33,122 nt of DNA from DASYTH01 sp035762905 (GTDB lineage Bacteria > Actinomycetota > Actinomycetes > Mycobacteriales > Pseudonocardiaceae). The notes below the pieces were generated by a model. That model was given only the letters and a program-made list of their open reading frames with translations, did not search any database and was not told the DNA's origin. The translations under genes and the position numbers were made by a program. Numbering within the stretch: position 1 is the first letter of the stretch; each line of letters opens with the position of its first letter. This document shows, one piece after another, positions 15,043 through 23,135 of this stretch. The stretch is from assembly GCF_035762905.1 (NCBI RefSeq), contig NZ_DASUCC010000137.1, forward strand, positions 1-33,122, written 5' to 3'.

Positions 15043-16311
15043 TCAGGTGAGCGGTTGCGGGGAGCCGACCATTCCGGCGGCCAGCGTGGTGCCGTCGGTC
15101 GGATCGATCACCAGGAACGCGCCGTTGCGCCGGCTGGTGGCGTAGTCGTCGACCGGCAGCGGCTCCGCCATCCGGAGCAGCACCCGGCCGATCTCGTTGA
15201 GCAGCAGGTTCTCCGGGTTGGCCACAGTGGACAGTCGCTGTTCGTCGAACCGGGAGACCAGGGTGGTGGCGATCGCCGGGACCGTCCGTGCACCGTGCTT
15301 GACCAGCACGCGGGCGTTGTGCCGCAACGGTTTGTCGGCGAGCCAGGCCAGGGTGGCGTCCAACTCGTCGGTCACCCGGGGCGGTGCGGCGGCCGAGACG
15401 ATCAGGTCGCCGCGGGCGACGTCCAACTCGTCGGCCAGGATCAGGGTGACCGAGCGACCCGCGGCGGCCTCGGCGAGCGGGCCGTCCGGCGTGTCCACCC
15501 GCAGCACCGTGCTGCGCAGCCCGGACGGCAGCACCACGACCTCGTCACCGGGTGCGATCGTGCCGGCGGCCACCTGCCCGGCGTAGCCGCGGTAGTCCGG
15601 GTGCTCGGCCGTGCGCGGGCGGATGACGTACTGCACCGGGAACCGGAACGGCGCGTCGTGCGGGTCCGGCTCCACCGGCACCGTCTCTAGGTGCTCCAGC
15701 AGCGTCGGGCCGGTGTACCAGGGGGTGCGCGGACTCGACTCCACCACGTTGTCGCCCACCAGCGCCGAGACCGGAATGGCCAGGACCGAACTGACGGCGT
15801 AACCGAGCGCCGCGGCGTGGTCGCTGAACTCGGTGGCGATCGTGGTGAAGGCGGTCTCGTCGTAGCCGACCAGGTCGATCTTGTTGACCGCGAGCACCAG
15901 CCGCGGCACGCCGAGCAGGGCCAGCACCGCGGCGTGCCGGCGGGTCTGCTCCACCAGGCCCTTGCGGGCGTCCACCAGCAGCACGGCCAACTGCGCGGTG
16001 GACGCGCCGGTGACCGTGTTGCGGGTGTACTGCACGTGGCCCGGGGTGTCGGCCAGCACGAACGACCGGCGCGGGGTGGCGAAGTACCGGTACGCCACGT
16101 CGATCGTGATGCCCTGCTCGCGCTCCGAGCGCAGCCCGTCCACCAACAGCGACAAGTCCGGTGTGGACAGTCCCTTGTCGACACTGGCTCGGTGCACCGC
16201 GTCGAGCTGGTCGGCCAGCACCGACTTGGTGTCGTACAGCAGCCGGCCCACCAGCGTCGACTTCCCGTCGTCGACGCTTCCGGCAGTGGCCAGGCGCAGC
16301 AGGTCGGACAT
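15043..16311 (-). CDS. cysN: Sulfate adenylyltransferase subunit 1 (GTPase)
   Basis: This 422-residue GTPase subunit of ATP sulfurylase couples GTP hydrolysis to APS formation by CysD. G-domain motifs are GSVDDGKST (11-19), DTPGH (88-92) and NKID (143-146), followed by two beta-barrel domains. No APS-kinase (CysC) domain is fused at the C-terminus, which ends soon after the second barrel. The ATG shares one base with the cysD stop (TGATG), which decides the start; an open frame continues upstream only as antisense-like sequence inside cysD. The ABC importer genes follow. Confidence 0.96.
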   Translation of the reverse strand: MSDLLRLATAGSVDDGKSTLVGRLLYDTKSVLADQLDAVHRASVDKGLSTPDLSLLVDGLRSEREQGITIDVAYRYFATPRRSFVLADTPGHVQYTRNTVTGASTAQLAVLLVDARKGLVEQTRRHAAVLALLGVPRLVLAVNKIDLVGYDETAFTTIATEFSDHAAALGYAVSSVLAIPVSALVGDNVVESSPRTPWYTGPTLLEHLETVPVEPDPHDAPFRFPVQYVIRPRTAEHPDYRGYAGQVAAGTIAPGDEVVVLPSGLRSTVLRVDTPDGPLAEAAAGRSVTLILADELDVARGDLIVSAAAPPRVTDELDATLAWLADKPLRHNARVLVKHGARTVPAIATTLVSRFDEQRLSTVANPENLLLNEIGRVLLRMAEPLPVDDYATSRRNGAFLVIDPTDGTTLAAGMVGSPQPLT

Positions 16312-17213
16312 CAGAAGTACCCCTCGCGCTTGCGGTCCTCCATCGCGGCTTCGGACAGCCGGTCGTCGGCCCGGGTGGCACCCCGCTCGGTGAGCCGGGA
16401 CGCGGCCACCTCGGCGATCACGTCGTCGATCCCGGCCGCGTCGGACTCCACCGCGCCGGTGCACGAGCCGTCGCCCACCGTCCGGTAGCGCACGGTCAAC
16501 TCCCGCACCGCCTCGCCCGGCCGCGGCCCACCCCACGGGCCGGCGGTGAGCAGCATCCCGTCCCGCCGGTACACCGAACGCCGGTGCGCGAAATAGATCG
16601 ACGGCAGCTCCACCTTCTCCCGGGCGATGTAGCGCCACACGTCCAGCTCGGTCCAGTTCGACAGCGGGAACACCCGCACATGCTCACCGGGGCGGTGCCG
16701 CCCGTTGTAGAGATTCCACAACTCGGGCCGCTGCCGGCGCGGCTCCCACTGCCCGAAGGCGTTGCGCAGGCTGAAGATCCGCTCCTTGGCCCGGGCCCGC
16801 TCCTCGTCCCGCCGGCCACCGCCGAACACCGCGTCGAACCGGTGCCCGGCGATCGTGTCCAACAGCGGCACGGTCTGCAGCGGGTTGCGGGTGCCGTCAC
16901 CGCGCTCGGCCAGCCGGCCGTCGTCGATCCACTCCTGCACCCGGGCCACCTCAAGGCGCAGCCCGTAACGCTCCACCGTCCGGTCCCGGAAATCGAGCAC
17001 CTCGTCGAAATTGTGCCCGGTGTCCACATGCAACAACGGAAAAGGCACCGGCGCCGGCCAGAACGCCTTCACCGCAAGATGCAACAACACCGTGGAATCC
17101 TTGCCGCCGGAGAACAGGATCACCGGCCGGTCGAACTCCCCGGCCACCTCACGGAAGATGTGCACCGCCTCCGACTCGAGCCGGTCCAGGCTGTCCATCG
17201 CTGTCCTGGTCAT
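16311..17213 (-). CDS. cysD: Sulfate adenylyltransferase subunit 2
   Basis: This 300-residue catalytic subunit adenylates sulfate with ATP to give APS. The PP-loop SGGKDST is at residues 35-41, with the downstream family segments DTGHNFDEVLDFRD, FGGGRRDEERARAKERIFS and RKREGYF at the C-terminus. ATG 17213 overlaps the cysH TGA by four bases (ATGA), which fits coupling and the family's normal length. A second ATG 15 bases later is possible. It works as a heterodimer with CysN, encoded next. Confidence 0.96.
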   Translation of the reverse strand: MTRTAMDSLDRLESEAVHIFREVAGEFDRPVILFSGGKDSTVLLHLAVKAFWPAPVPFPLLHVDTGHNFDEVLDFRDRTVERYGLRLEVARVQEWIDDGRLAERGDGTRNPLQTVPLLDTIAGHRFDAVFGGGRRDEERARAKERIFSLRNAFGQWEPRRQRPELWNLYNGRHRPGEHVRVFPLSNWTELDVWRYIAREKVELPSIYFAHRRSVYRRDGMLLTAGPWGGPRPGEAVRELTVRYRTVGDGSCTGAVESDAAGIDDVIAEVAASRLTERGATRADDRLSEAAMEDRKREGYF

Positions 17214-17893
17214 CCGTGCAACCCGCATTCGGTCTTGGTCAGGCCGGCCCACCGGCCGCTGCGCAGATCCGCGCCGGGCAACGGTTTCGCGGTGCACGGG
17301 GCACACCCGATGGACGGGTAGCCGGCGGCCACCAGCGGGTTCTCCAGGATCCCACGCTCGACGACGTAGGCCCTGAACTCTTCGTCAGTCCACGCCGCGA
17401 TCGGGTTCACCTTGACCAGGCCGTTGCGTTCGTCCCATTGCACGATCGGCGTGTCCGCCCTGGTCGGTCCGTCGGCCCGGCGCAGCCCGGTCACCCAGGC
17501 CTCGTAGTTGGCCAGCGTCCGCTGCAGCGGAACCACCTTGCGCAGGTGGCAGCAGCGGCTCGGGTCGGTGCGGTTGAGCAGGCCGAACTCGGCCTCCTGC
17601 TCGGCGACCGACTGCTCGGCGGCGGCGTCGATGACGTGCAGCCGCGGGTAGACCACCTCGATCGCGTCCCGGGTGCCGATGGTCTCGGCGAAGTGGTAGC
17701 CGGTCTCCAGGAACAGCACGTCCACGTCCGGCTTCACCCCGACGGCGAGGTCGATCAGCACGGCGTCCTGCATGTTGGACGCCACGATCCACGAGTCGCC
17801 GAACGTCTCCGCGGTCCAGGCCAACGCCTCGGTCGCGGTCGCCTCGGCCAGTTCGGCCCGCGCGGTCTCGGCGAGTTCCTTCAGAGCACTCAT
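17210..17893 (-). CDS. cysH: Phosphoadenylyl-/adenylyl-sulfate reductase, APS type
   Basis: This 227-residue thioredoxin-dependent enzyme reduces activated sulfate to sulfite. It carries the C-terminal active-site Cys223 in TECGLH. It also has two Cys pairs, Cys114-Cys115 (RCCHLRK) and Cys197/Cys200 (GCAPCT), that bind a 4Fe-4S cluster in APS reductases. That cluster signature says it uses APS directly, in keeping with the absence of a cysC gene here. The start at 17893 overlaps the stop of the 53-aa gene (ATGA). The reaction is inferred from family knowledge. Confidence 0.95.
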   Translation of the reverse strand: MSALKELAETARAELAEATATEALAWTAETFGDSWIVASNMQDAVLIDLAVGVKPDVDVLFLETGYHFAETIGTRDAIEVVYPRLHVIDAAAEQSVAEQEAEFGLLNRTDPSRCCHLRKVVPLQRTLANYEAWVTGLRRADGPTRADTPIVQWDERNGLVKVNPIAAWTDEEFRAYVVERGILENPLVAAGYPSIGCAPCTAKPLPGADLRSGRWAGLTKTECGLHG

Positions 17894-18051
17894 GACCGCA
17901 CGTCCTGGATCACCTTGAGGCCCACGAACTTCACCGTGAACACCCGCCGGCAGGCGGTGCACAGCCAGGCGCCGTGCGGCTCCTCCTCCGGGCGCAGGTC
18001 CTCCTCGCCGCAGTACGGGCAGTGGAACGGCGTCGCGCGTTCTGTCGTCAC
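17890..18051 (-). CDS. Small Cys-rich (zinc-ribbon-like) protein of the sulfur operon, 53 aa
   Basis: The protein has two CxxC pairs, HCPYC near residues 10-14 and CTAC near 32-35, separated by an acidic stretch (GEEDLRPEEEPHG). The C-terminus (RRVFTVKFVGLKVIQDV) is basic and hydrophobic. The four Cys would suit a zinc ribbon or small metal site. Its GTG overlaps the sulfite reductase stop by four bases (GTGA) and its TGA overlaps the cysH ATG by four, so it is a translated, embedded member of the operon. I recall an equivalent small gene at the same place in Streptomyces sulfur clusters. Its function is not established; a role in sulfite or APS reductase maturation or electron supply is a guess. 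Confidence 0.85.
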   Translation of the reverse strand: MTTERATPFHCPYCGEEDLRPEEEPHGAWLCTACRRVFTVKFVGLKVIQDVRS

Positions 18052-19718
18052 CGCAGGTCCCCCTCCTCGGCCCGCGCCACCCACTGGGCGAACCGTTCCT
18101 CCGGCAGCCGGTTGGCCACGTAGTTGCGCACCACCCGCTCCACGTAGCCGGACAGCTCGGCGCCGGTCACCTTGTGGCCGCGCAGCTTTCGGCCGAACCC
18201 GGCGTCCAGGCCGAGCCCGCCGCCAAGGTGCACCTGGAAGCCCTCCACCTGGTTTCCGTCCGCGTCGGTGACGATCTGGCCCTTCAGGCCGATGTCCGCG
18301 GTCTGGATCCGGGCGCAGGAGTTCGGGCAGCCGTTGATGTGCACGCTGATCGGGGTGCTGATCCCGGCCGTGATGTCGGCCAGTCGGGCCTCGAGGTCGG
18401 CGACCAGCTCGGCGGCCCGCGCCTTGGTCTCGACGATGGCCAGCTTGCAGAACTCGATGCCGGTGCAGGCCATCACGCCGCGCCGCCACGGCGACGGCTC
18501 GGTCTGCAGACCGATCTTGGCCAGGTCCCGGCGCAGCCCGGGCACCTCGGCCTCGGGCACGTCCAGCACGACCAGCTTCTGCTGCGGGGTCAGCCGGACC
18601 CGGCCCGAACCGGCCCGTTCGGCCGCCTTGGCCACCGCCACCAGGGTCGAACCGGACACCCGGCCGGCGACCGGGGCCGCGCCCACGTAGAAGTTGCCGT
18701 CCTGCTGGCGGTGCACGCCGATGTGGTCGCGCGGCTGGGCCGGAACCGCCGGGGCCGGCCCGTCGATCAGCTTTCGCTTGAGGTACTCGTTCTCCAGCAC
18801 GTCCCGGAACTTCTCCGGACCCCAGTCCTTCACCAGGAACTTGAGCCGGGCCCGGTGCCGCAGCCGGCGGTAGCCGTAGTCGCGGAAGATGCTGACCACG
18901 CCGGCCCACACCTGCGCCACCTCGGCCTCGGGCACCCAGGCGCCGAGTCGCTGCGCGATCATCGGGTTGGTGGACAGCCCGCCGCCCACCCACAGGTCGA
19001 AGCCCGGGCCGTGGTCGGGGTGCGTCACCCCGACGAAGGCGATGTCATGCACCTCGTGCGCCACGTCCGGGAGCCCGGACACCGCCGACTTGAACTTGCG
19101 CGGCAGGTTGGCGAACGCCGGGTCGCCGACGTAGCGGCGGCGGATCTCCGCGATGGCCGCGCTGCCGTCGATCACCTCGTCGGCGGCGATGCCGGCCACC
19201 GGCGAGCCCAGGATCACCCGCGGCGTGTCCCCGCAGGCCTCCATCGTGGTCAGCCCGGCGTCCTCGAGGCGGCGCCAGATCGCCGGCATGTCCTCGATCC
19301 GGATCCAGTGGTACTGGATGTTCTGCCGGTCGGTGATGTCCGCGGTGTCCCTGGCGTAGGTCTGGGACAGCTCGCCGAGCAGGGTGAGCTGGGCGGTGGT
19401 CAGGGCCCCGCCGTCGATGCGCACCCGCAGCATGAAGAACTCGTCGTCGAGTTCCTCCGGTTCGAGCGTCGCGGTGCGCCCGCCGTCGATCCCCGGTTTG
19501 CGCTGGGTGTAGAGGCCGAACCAGCGGAACCGGCCGCGCAGGTCCGCCGGGTCGATGCCGTGAAAGCCGGTGTGCGCGTAGATGTTCTCGATCCGGGCCC
19601 GGACGTTGAGTGGGTTGTCGTCCTTCTTGCTGCGTTCGTTGGGGTTGAGCGGCTCCCGGTAGCCGAGCGCCCACTGGCCCTCACCGCGGCGAGCGTGCGC
19701 CCGAGTGGGAGTGACCAC
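18048..19718 (-). CDS. sir: Ferredoxin-dependent assimilatory sulfite reductase (NirA/SirA type)
   Basis: This 556-residue siroheme/4Fe-4S enzyme reduces sulfite to sulfide with six electrons from ferredoxin. Cluster and siroheme ligands are Cys418 and Cys424 (CTGIEFC) and Cys464 and Cys468 (GCPNSC). Tyr70 (GLYTQR) and Cys162 (EACGDTPR) match the covalent Tyr-Cys pair seen beside the active site of mycobacterial NirA, which favours sulfite over nitrite. Duplicated ferrodoxin-like half domains are evident. The GTG start has GGAGG eight bases upstream. It is the first large gene of the sulfur operon, behind a leader peptide. The 53-aa gene overlaps its end. Confidence 0.95.
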   Translation of the reverse strand: MVTPTRAHARRGEGQWALGYREPLNPNERSKKDDNPLNVRARIENIYAHTGFHGIDPADLRGRFRWFGLYTQRKPGIDGGRTATLEPEELDDEFFMLRVRIDGGALTTAQLTLLGELSQTYARDTADITDRQNIQYHWIRIEDMPAIWRRLEDAGLTTMEACGDTPRVILGSPVAGIAADEVIDGSAAIAEIRRRYVGDPAFANLPRKFKSAVSGLPDVAHEVHDIAFVGVTHPDHGPGFDLWVGGGLSTNPMIAQRLGAWVPEAEVAQVWAGVVSIFRDYGYRRLRHRARLKFLVKDWGPEKFRDVLENEYLKRKLIDGPAPAVPAQPRDHIGVHRQQDGNFYVGAAPVAGRVSGSTLVAVAKAAERAGSGRVRLTPQQKLVVLDVPEAEVPGLRRDLAKIGLQTEPSPWRRGVMACTGIEFCKLAIVETKARAAELVADLEARLADITAGISTPISVHINGCPNSCARIQTADIGLKGQIVTDADGNQVEGFQVHLGGGLGLDAGFGRKLRGHKVTGAELSGYVERVVRNYVANRLPEERFAQWVARAEEGDLR

Positions 19719-19775
19719 CGTACGGTCCTCCGGAGGTCAGGGCGAACGGTGCGCGCGCGGTCGCGGACGTGCCTG

Positions 19776-19797
19776 GCCGGCGCACCCCGTCGCCGGC
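19776..19797 (-). promoter_or_regulatory. Leader hairpin between the leader peptide and sulfite reductase
   Basis: Perfect 7-bp arms (19776-19782 with 19791-19797) around an 8-base loop lie 27 bases after the leader-peptide stop. The hairpin has no U-tract. It could be a Rho-related or translational attenuator element, but the symmetry is all the evidence. Confidence 0.4.
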
Positions 19798-19824
19798 TGG
19801 AATACGGCACAAAACGGCGGCGGA

Positions 19825-19914
19825 CTACCCTGCCCGCCGGCACATCGCGCTGGAGACGCGCCGGAAGTCCACGTGGCGGCGGGCCACGAGGTGGACTTCG
19901 GTCGCGTCGAACAC
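19825..19914 (-). CDS. Leader peptide of the sulfur assimilation operon, 29 aa
   Basis: A 29-codon GTG-started frame ends with the pattern VARRHVDFRRVSSAMCRRAG. This matches the short actinobacterial leader peptides (RRHxD..R..SA.C) that precede sulfur and cysteine genes. Its single Cys is at residue 25, four residues from the end, so slow translation at Cys under cysteine shortage could change the fate of the downstream message. The sulfite reductase start is 106 bases further on. A nested inverted repeat (GAAGTCCAC at 19864-19872 with GTGGACTTC at 19891-19899, plus inner GTGGC/GCCAC) lies inside the peptide's own codons, so ribosome position would control its folding. The Shine-Dalgarno is weak; a leaderless start is possible. 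Confidence 0.78.
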   Translation of the reverse strand: MFDATEVHLVARRHVDFRRVSSAMCRRAG

Positions 19915-19987
19915 GCATCCGAGACTGCCATTCGCCCAGGCCGTGGTCCACCGGCATCCGCATCGTGGGATGCGGTTGACTGGTTTC

Positions 19988-21217
19988 GTGCCATCCGTGC
20001 TCCCCCCGGGTGAACCGGCTCCCGCCGACGGCGCACTGCCGCCGCCGGCGCTGGCCGCGCTCGGCCGTCGCCCGTTCGGGGTGTATGTGCACGTGCCGTT
20101 CTGCGCCACCCGGTGCGGCTACTGCGACTTCAACACCTACACCGCCGGCGAACTGGGCACCGCCGCCTCGCCCGCGTCCTGGCTGGACGGCCTGCGCGCC
20201 GAGCTGGACCTGGCCGCGCGGGTGCTCGGCACGCCGCCGGCCGCCGGCACGGTGTTCGTCGGCGGCGGCACGCCGTCGCTGCTCGGCGCCGACGGTCTGG
20301 CGGCCGTGCTGGACGCGGTGCGGTCCGCGGTCGGCCTGGCGCCGGACGCCGAGGTCACCACCGAAGCCAACCCGGAGTCGACCTCGCCGGAGTTCTTCGC
20401 CGGGATCCGGGCCGCCGGCTACACCCGGGTCTCGCTCGGGATGCAGTCGGCCGCGCCGCACGTGTTGCGGGTGCTGGACCGCACGCACACGCCCGGCCGG
20501 GCTGGCGCGGCGGCCGGCGAGGCCCGGGCCGCCGGGTTCGAGCACGTCAACCTGGACCTGATCTACGGCACCCCGGGGGAGACCCGGTCCGACCTGGCCG
20601 CCTCGCTGAACGCGGTGCTCGCCGCCGGCGTCGACCACGTGTCGGCGTACGCGCTGATCGTGGAGGCCGGCACGGCGCTGGCCCGCCGGATCGACCGGGG
20701 CGAGCTGCCGGCCCCGGACGACGACGTGCTCGCCGATCGGTACGAGCAGGTGGACTCGGCGCTGTCGGCGGCCGGTCTGCACTGGTACGAGGTGTCCAAC
20801 TGGGCCACCGGCCCGCAGGCATGGTGCCGGCACAACCTCGGGTACTGGCTCGGGTGCGACTGGTGGGGCGCGGGGCCGGGCGCGCACAGCCACGTCGGCG
20901 GCGTGCGCTGGTGGAACGTCAAACACCCGGCCCGCTACGCCGAGCTGCTCGCCGAAGGACGGTCGCCGGCCGCCGCCCGGGAGGTGCTCTCGGCCGCCGA
21001 CCGCCAGGTCGAACGGATCATGCTGGAGCTGCGGCTGTCCGACGGCCTGCCGGTGGACGCGCTGGACGGCGCGGGCCGGTCGCAGGCCCGCGCCGCGGCG
21101 GCCGAGGGTCTGCTTGATCCCGACGCGCTGGCCGGTGTGCACGGCGCGCACGGCCGCTGCGTCCTCACGTTCCGCGGCCGGCTGCTGGCCGACGCGGTGG
21201 TCAGGCGTCTGGCGTAG
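19988..21217 (+). CDS. hemW: Radical SAM heme chaperone HemW (HemN-like)
   Basis: This 409-residue radical SAM protein binds heme and delivers it to target proteins. Older annotation as coproporphyrinogen III oxidase rests on similarity to HemN. The 4Fe-4S motif CATRCGYC is at residues 39-46, just after VYVHVPF. It has the short CxxxCxxC spacing without the extra HemN cysteine, and the later family segment HNLGYWLGCDWWGAGPGAHS. GTG 19988 gives the family N-terminus MPSVLPPGEPAPADGALP; ATG 19970 is an alternative. It is divergent from the sulfur leader, and the 73-bp gap between the leader peptide start and this gene must hold both promoters. It overlaps the convergent TetR gene by 17 bp. Confidence 0.94.
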   Translation: MPSVLPPGEPAPADGALPPPALAALGRRPFGVYVHVPFCATRCGYCDFNTYTAGELGTAASPASWLDGLRAELDLAARVLGTPPAAGTVFVGGGTPSLLGADGLAAVLDAVRSAVGLAPDAEVTTEANPESTSPEFFAGIRAAGYTRVSLGMQSAAPHVLRVLDRTHTPGRAGAAAGEARAAGFEHVNLDLIYGTPGETRSDLAASLNAVLAAGVDHVSAYALIVEAGTALARRIDRGELPAPDDDVLADRYEQVDSALSAAGLHWYEVSNWATGPQAWCRHNLGYWLGCDWWGAGPGAHSHVGGVRWWNVKHPARYAELLAEGRSPAAAREVLSAADRQVERIMLELRLSDGLPVDALDGAGRSQARAAAAEGLLDPDALAGVHGAHGRCVLTFRGRLLADAVVRRLA

Positions 21218-21818
21218 CCACCCGCAGCCCGTAGACCAGGCGGGCGATGACCTGGCCGTACTCGGCCTTCAGCCGGTCCTTGTCCTCCTCCGGGGCCTCG
21301 GCGAGGGCGAGGCCGGCGGCCATGAGCAGGGCGAAGGTGATCCGGGTGGTGGTCTCCAGCGGCTGGCGTTCGATCACGCCGGTGTCCATGAGCGCGCCGA
21401 GCAGCTGCTCGACCAGGCCGTAGGCGAACTTCTCCTCGGCCTCGCGCCAGCGGTGCCAGCCGAGGGCGAGCGGCGCCTCCTGCCAGACCACCCGGCCGTA
21501 GACCGGATCGCAGCAGTCGTCGAGGAACGTGCTCAGCGCGGCCATGGCGGCCGCCCAGGGGTCGGGGGCGGCCCGGGCGGCGGTCGCGGCGCGGGTAACG
21601 GCGTCGCTCTCCAGCTGTTCGAAGACGGCCTCGAACAGCGCGGTCTTGTTGGCGAAGTGGTGGTAGACCGCGCCGCGGGTGGCCCGGATGTCGGCGGCCA
21701 CGTCCTCGAGCGCGGTGCCGGCGAACCCGCGGTCGGCGAACCGTCGGGTGGCCGCGCTCAGCAGCGCGGCCCTGGTCGCCTCGGAGTACTGCGCACGCCG
21801 GCTCTTGACCTGGGACAC
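21201..21818 (-). CDS. TetR/AcrR family transcriptional regulator
   Basis: This 205-residue regulator has an N-terminal helix-turn-helix (ATRRFADRGFAGTALEDVAADIRATRGAVYHHF is the region, about residues 22-55) and a helical C-terminal domain rich in Trp, Glu and Leu. GTG 21818 is chosen over ATG 21836 because a TATACT -10 box ends six bases before it, giving a leaderless message. The ATG would lie inside the operator. It is divergent from the P450 gene, which is its probable target along with itself. Its last 17 bases overlap the hemW end. Confidence 0.9.
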   Translation of the reverse strand: MSQVKSRRAQYSEATRAALLSAATRRFADRGFAGTALEDVAADIRATRGAVYHHFANKTALFEAVFEQLESDAVTRAATAARAAPDPWAAAMAALSTFLDDCCDPVYGRVVWQEAPLALGWHRWREAEEKFAYGLVEQLLGALMDTGVIERQPLETTTRITFALLMAAGLALAEAPEEDKDRLKAEYGQVIARLVYGLRVATPDA

Positions 21819-21824
21819 GCGCGG

Positions 21825-21852
21825 AGTATAAGACATACACAGCGTATGTCAC
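21825..21852 (-). promoter_or_regulatory. Promoter-operator of the TetR/P450 pair
   Basis: On the minus strand, -35 GTGACA (21852-21847) and -10 TATACT (21830-21825) are 16 bp apart and feed a leaderless GTG at 21818. Between and over them lies an inverted repeat, GACATAC (21832-21838) and GTATGTC (21844-21850), with a 5-base centre. A dimer bound there would occlude the promoter, the classic autorepression layout. Confidence 0.75.
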
Positions 21853-21894
21853 CGACATCGAGTAGGTGGCGTGGCATCGGGGAGGGACGCGATC

Positions 21895-23118
21895 ATGACC
21901 GACACCATTCGACCCGAGGACCTGCTGCTCAACCCGTTCGAGCCCGGCTTCACCGACGACCCGTACCCGCAGTACCGGCGGCTGCGTACGACCGAACCCG
22001 TGCACCACCACCCGTTCGGGTTCTGGGTCGTGTCCAGCCATCGCGAGGTGTCCCAGCTGCTTCGCTCCGGCCTGTCCGTCGAGGACCGCAACCTCGCCCC
22101 CGGGCCGATCAGGGACCAGTACGAGCAGATGACCGGCGAGGACGAGCGGACCGTGCTGAACCTGTCCATGCTCGACCGCGACCCGCCGGACCACACCCGG
22201 CTGCGCTCGCTGGTCACCAAGGTGTTCACCGGCCGGGCGATCGCCGCGCTTGAGCCGGAGATCGTGACCCTCGTCGACGAGGCACTCGACCGGATCGCCT
22301 CGGCCGGACAGGTGGACCTGGTGGAGGAGCTGGCCTTTCCGCTCCCGTTCACGGTGATCTCCCGGATGCTCGGCATGCCGCCCACCGACCACCAGCGGAT
22401 CCGCGAGCTGTCCGGAACCCTGGTCCGCTCGCTCGAGGTGGTCGCCGACGAGGAGACCATGCTGGCGATCGTGCGGGCCGGGGAGGAGTTGTCCGAGCTG
22501 ACCCGCGAGCTGATCGACTGGAAACGGGCCAACCCGGCCGACGACCTGCTCACCGCGCTGATCGCGGCCGAGCACGACGGCGACATGCTCAGCGACGAGG
22601 AGTTGGTCGCCCAGGTCGTGCTGTTGTACGTGGCCGGCCACGAGACCACCGTGAACCTGATCGCCAACGGCGTGGTCGCCCTGCTCCGCAACCCCGACCA
22701 GCTGACCCGGCTGCGCGCCGAGCCGGACCTGATCGGCAACGCCGTCGAGGAGTTCCTCCGCTACGACAGCCCGGTCCAGCAGAGCCGCCGGATCACCACC
22801 GCCCCGTTCCCCCTCGGCGACAAGGAGATCCCCGCAGGCGAGTTCGTCATCGCCGGCCTCGCCGCCGCCAACCGCGACGAGTCCTACTTCGGCCCGGACG
22901 CGGAGGCGCTCCGGCTCGACCGCCCGGACGCCCGCGCCCACGTGTCGTTCGGCTCCGGCCCGCACCACTGTCTTGGCGCGGCGTTGGCCCGGCTCGAAGG
23001 CCGCGTCGCCCTCGGTCGGCTGGTGGCCCGGTTCGCGAACCTGGCCTTCGCCGGCCCGGTGGTGTGGAACGGCCGGGCCAACCTGCGCGGCCCGGCCCGG
23101 CTGCCGGTCGCGGTGTAG
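21895..23118 (+). CDS. Cytochrome P450
   Basis: This 407-residue soluble class I P450 inserts oxygen into a small molecule using electrons from ferredoxin. It shows the I-helix motif AGHETT (247-252), the ExxR pair Glu286-Arg289 (EEFLRY), and the heme loop FGSGPHHCLG with proximal Cys359. Overall it resembles bacterial CYP107/CYP105-like macrolide or xenobiotic hydroxylases, but the substrate cannot be read. ATG 21895 has GGGAGGG upstream; an earlier in-frame ATG at 21871 lacks one. No ferredoxin or ferredoxin reductase gene is adjacent. It is divergent from, and probably regulated by, the neighbouring TetR protein. Confidence 0.95.
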   Translation: MTDTIRPEDLLLNPFEPGFTDDPYPQYRRLRTTEPVHHHPFGFWVVSSHREVSQLLRSGLSVEDRNLAPGPIRDQYEQMTGEDERTVLNLSMLDRDPPDHTRLRSLVTKVFTGRAIAALEPEIVTLVDEALDRIASAGQVDLVEELAFPLPFTVISRMLGMPPTDHQRIRELSGTLVRSLEVVADEETMLAIVRAGEELSELTRELIDWKRANPADDLLTALIAAEHDGDMLSDEELVAQVVLLYVAGHETTVNLIANGVVALLRNPDQLTRLRAEPDLIGNAVEEFLRYDSPVQQSRRITTAPFPLGDKEIPAGEFVIAGLAAANRDESYFGPDAEALRLDRPDARAHVSFGSGPHHCLGAALARLEGRVALGRLVARFANLAFAGPVVWNGRANLRGPARLPVAV

Positions 23119-23135
23119 GGAGCGCGACCGGCCGC

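Noticed and set aside
12655..15690. A 1011-codon plus-strand open frame opposite the ABC importer and cysN
   Set aside because: It reads through three clearly assigned minus-strand genes and gives a Gln/Gly/His-rich sequence without domains.
15043..16638. A longer CysN starting at 16638
   Set aside because: The extension lies inside cysD and lacks homology; the ATG at 16311 overlapping the cysD stop is the natural start.
19955..19976. GCATCC/GGATGC inverted repeat near the hemW start
   Set aside because: Only six-base arms in a GC-rich context; not distinguishable from chance, though it lies near a promoter.
18174..19979. A 601-codon plus-strand open frame opposite sulfite reductase
   Set aside because: It is complementary to codons holding intact cluster-ligand cysteines, so it is a shadow of the reductase gene.
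21895..23118. The P450 gene as part of a biosynthetic gene cluster
   Set aside because: No synthase, transporter, ferredoxin or tailoring genes are nearby; the neighbours are hemW and rocD.
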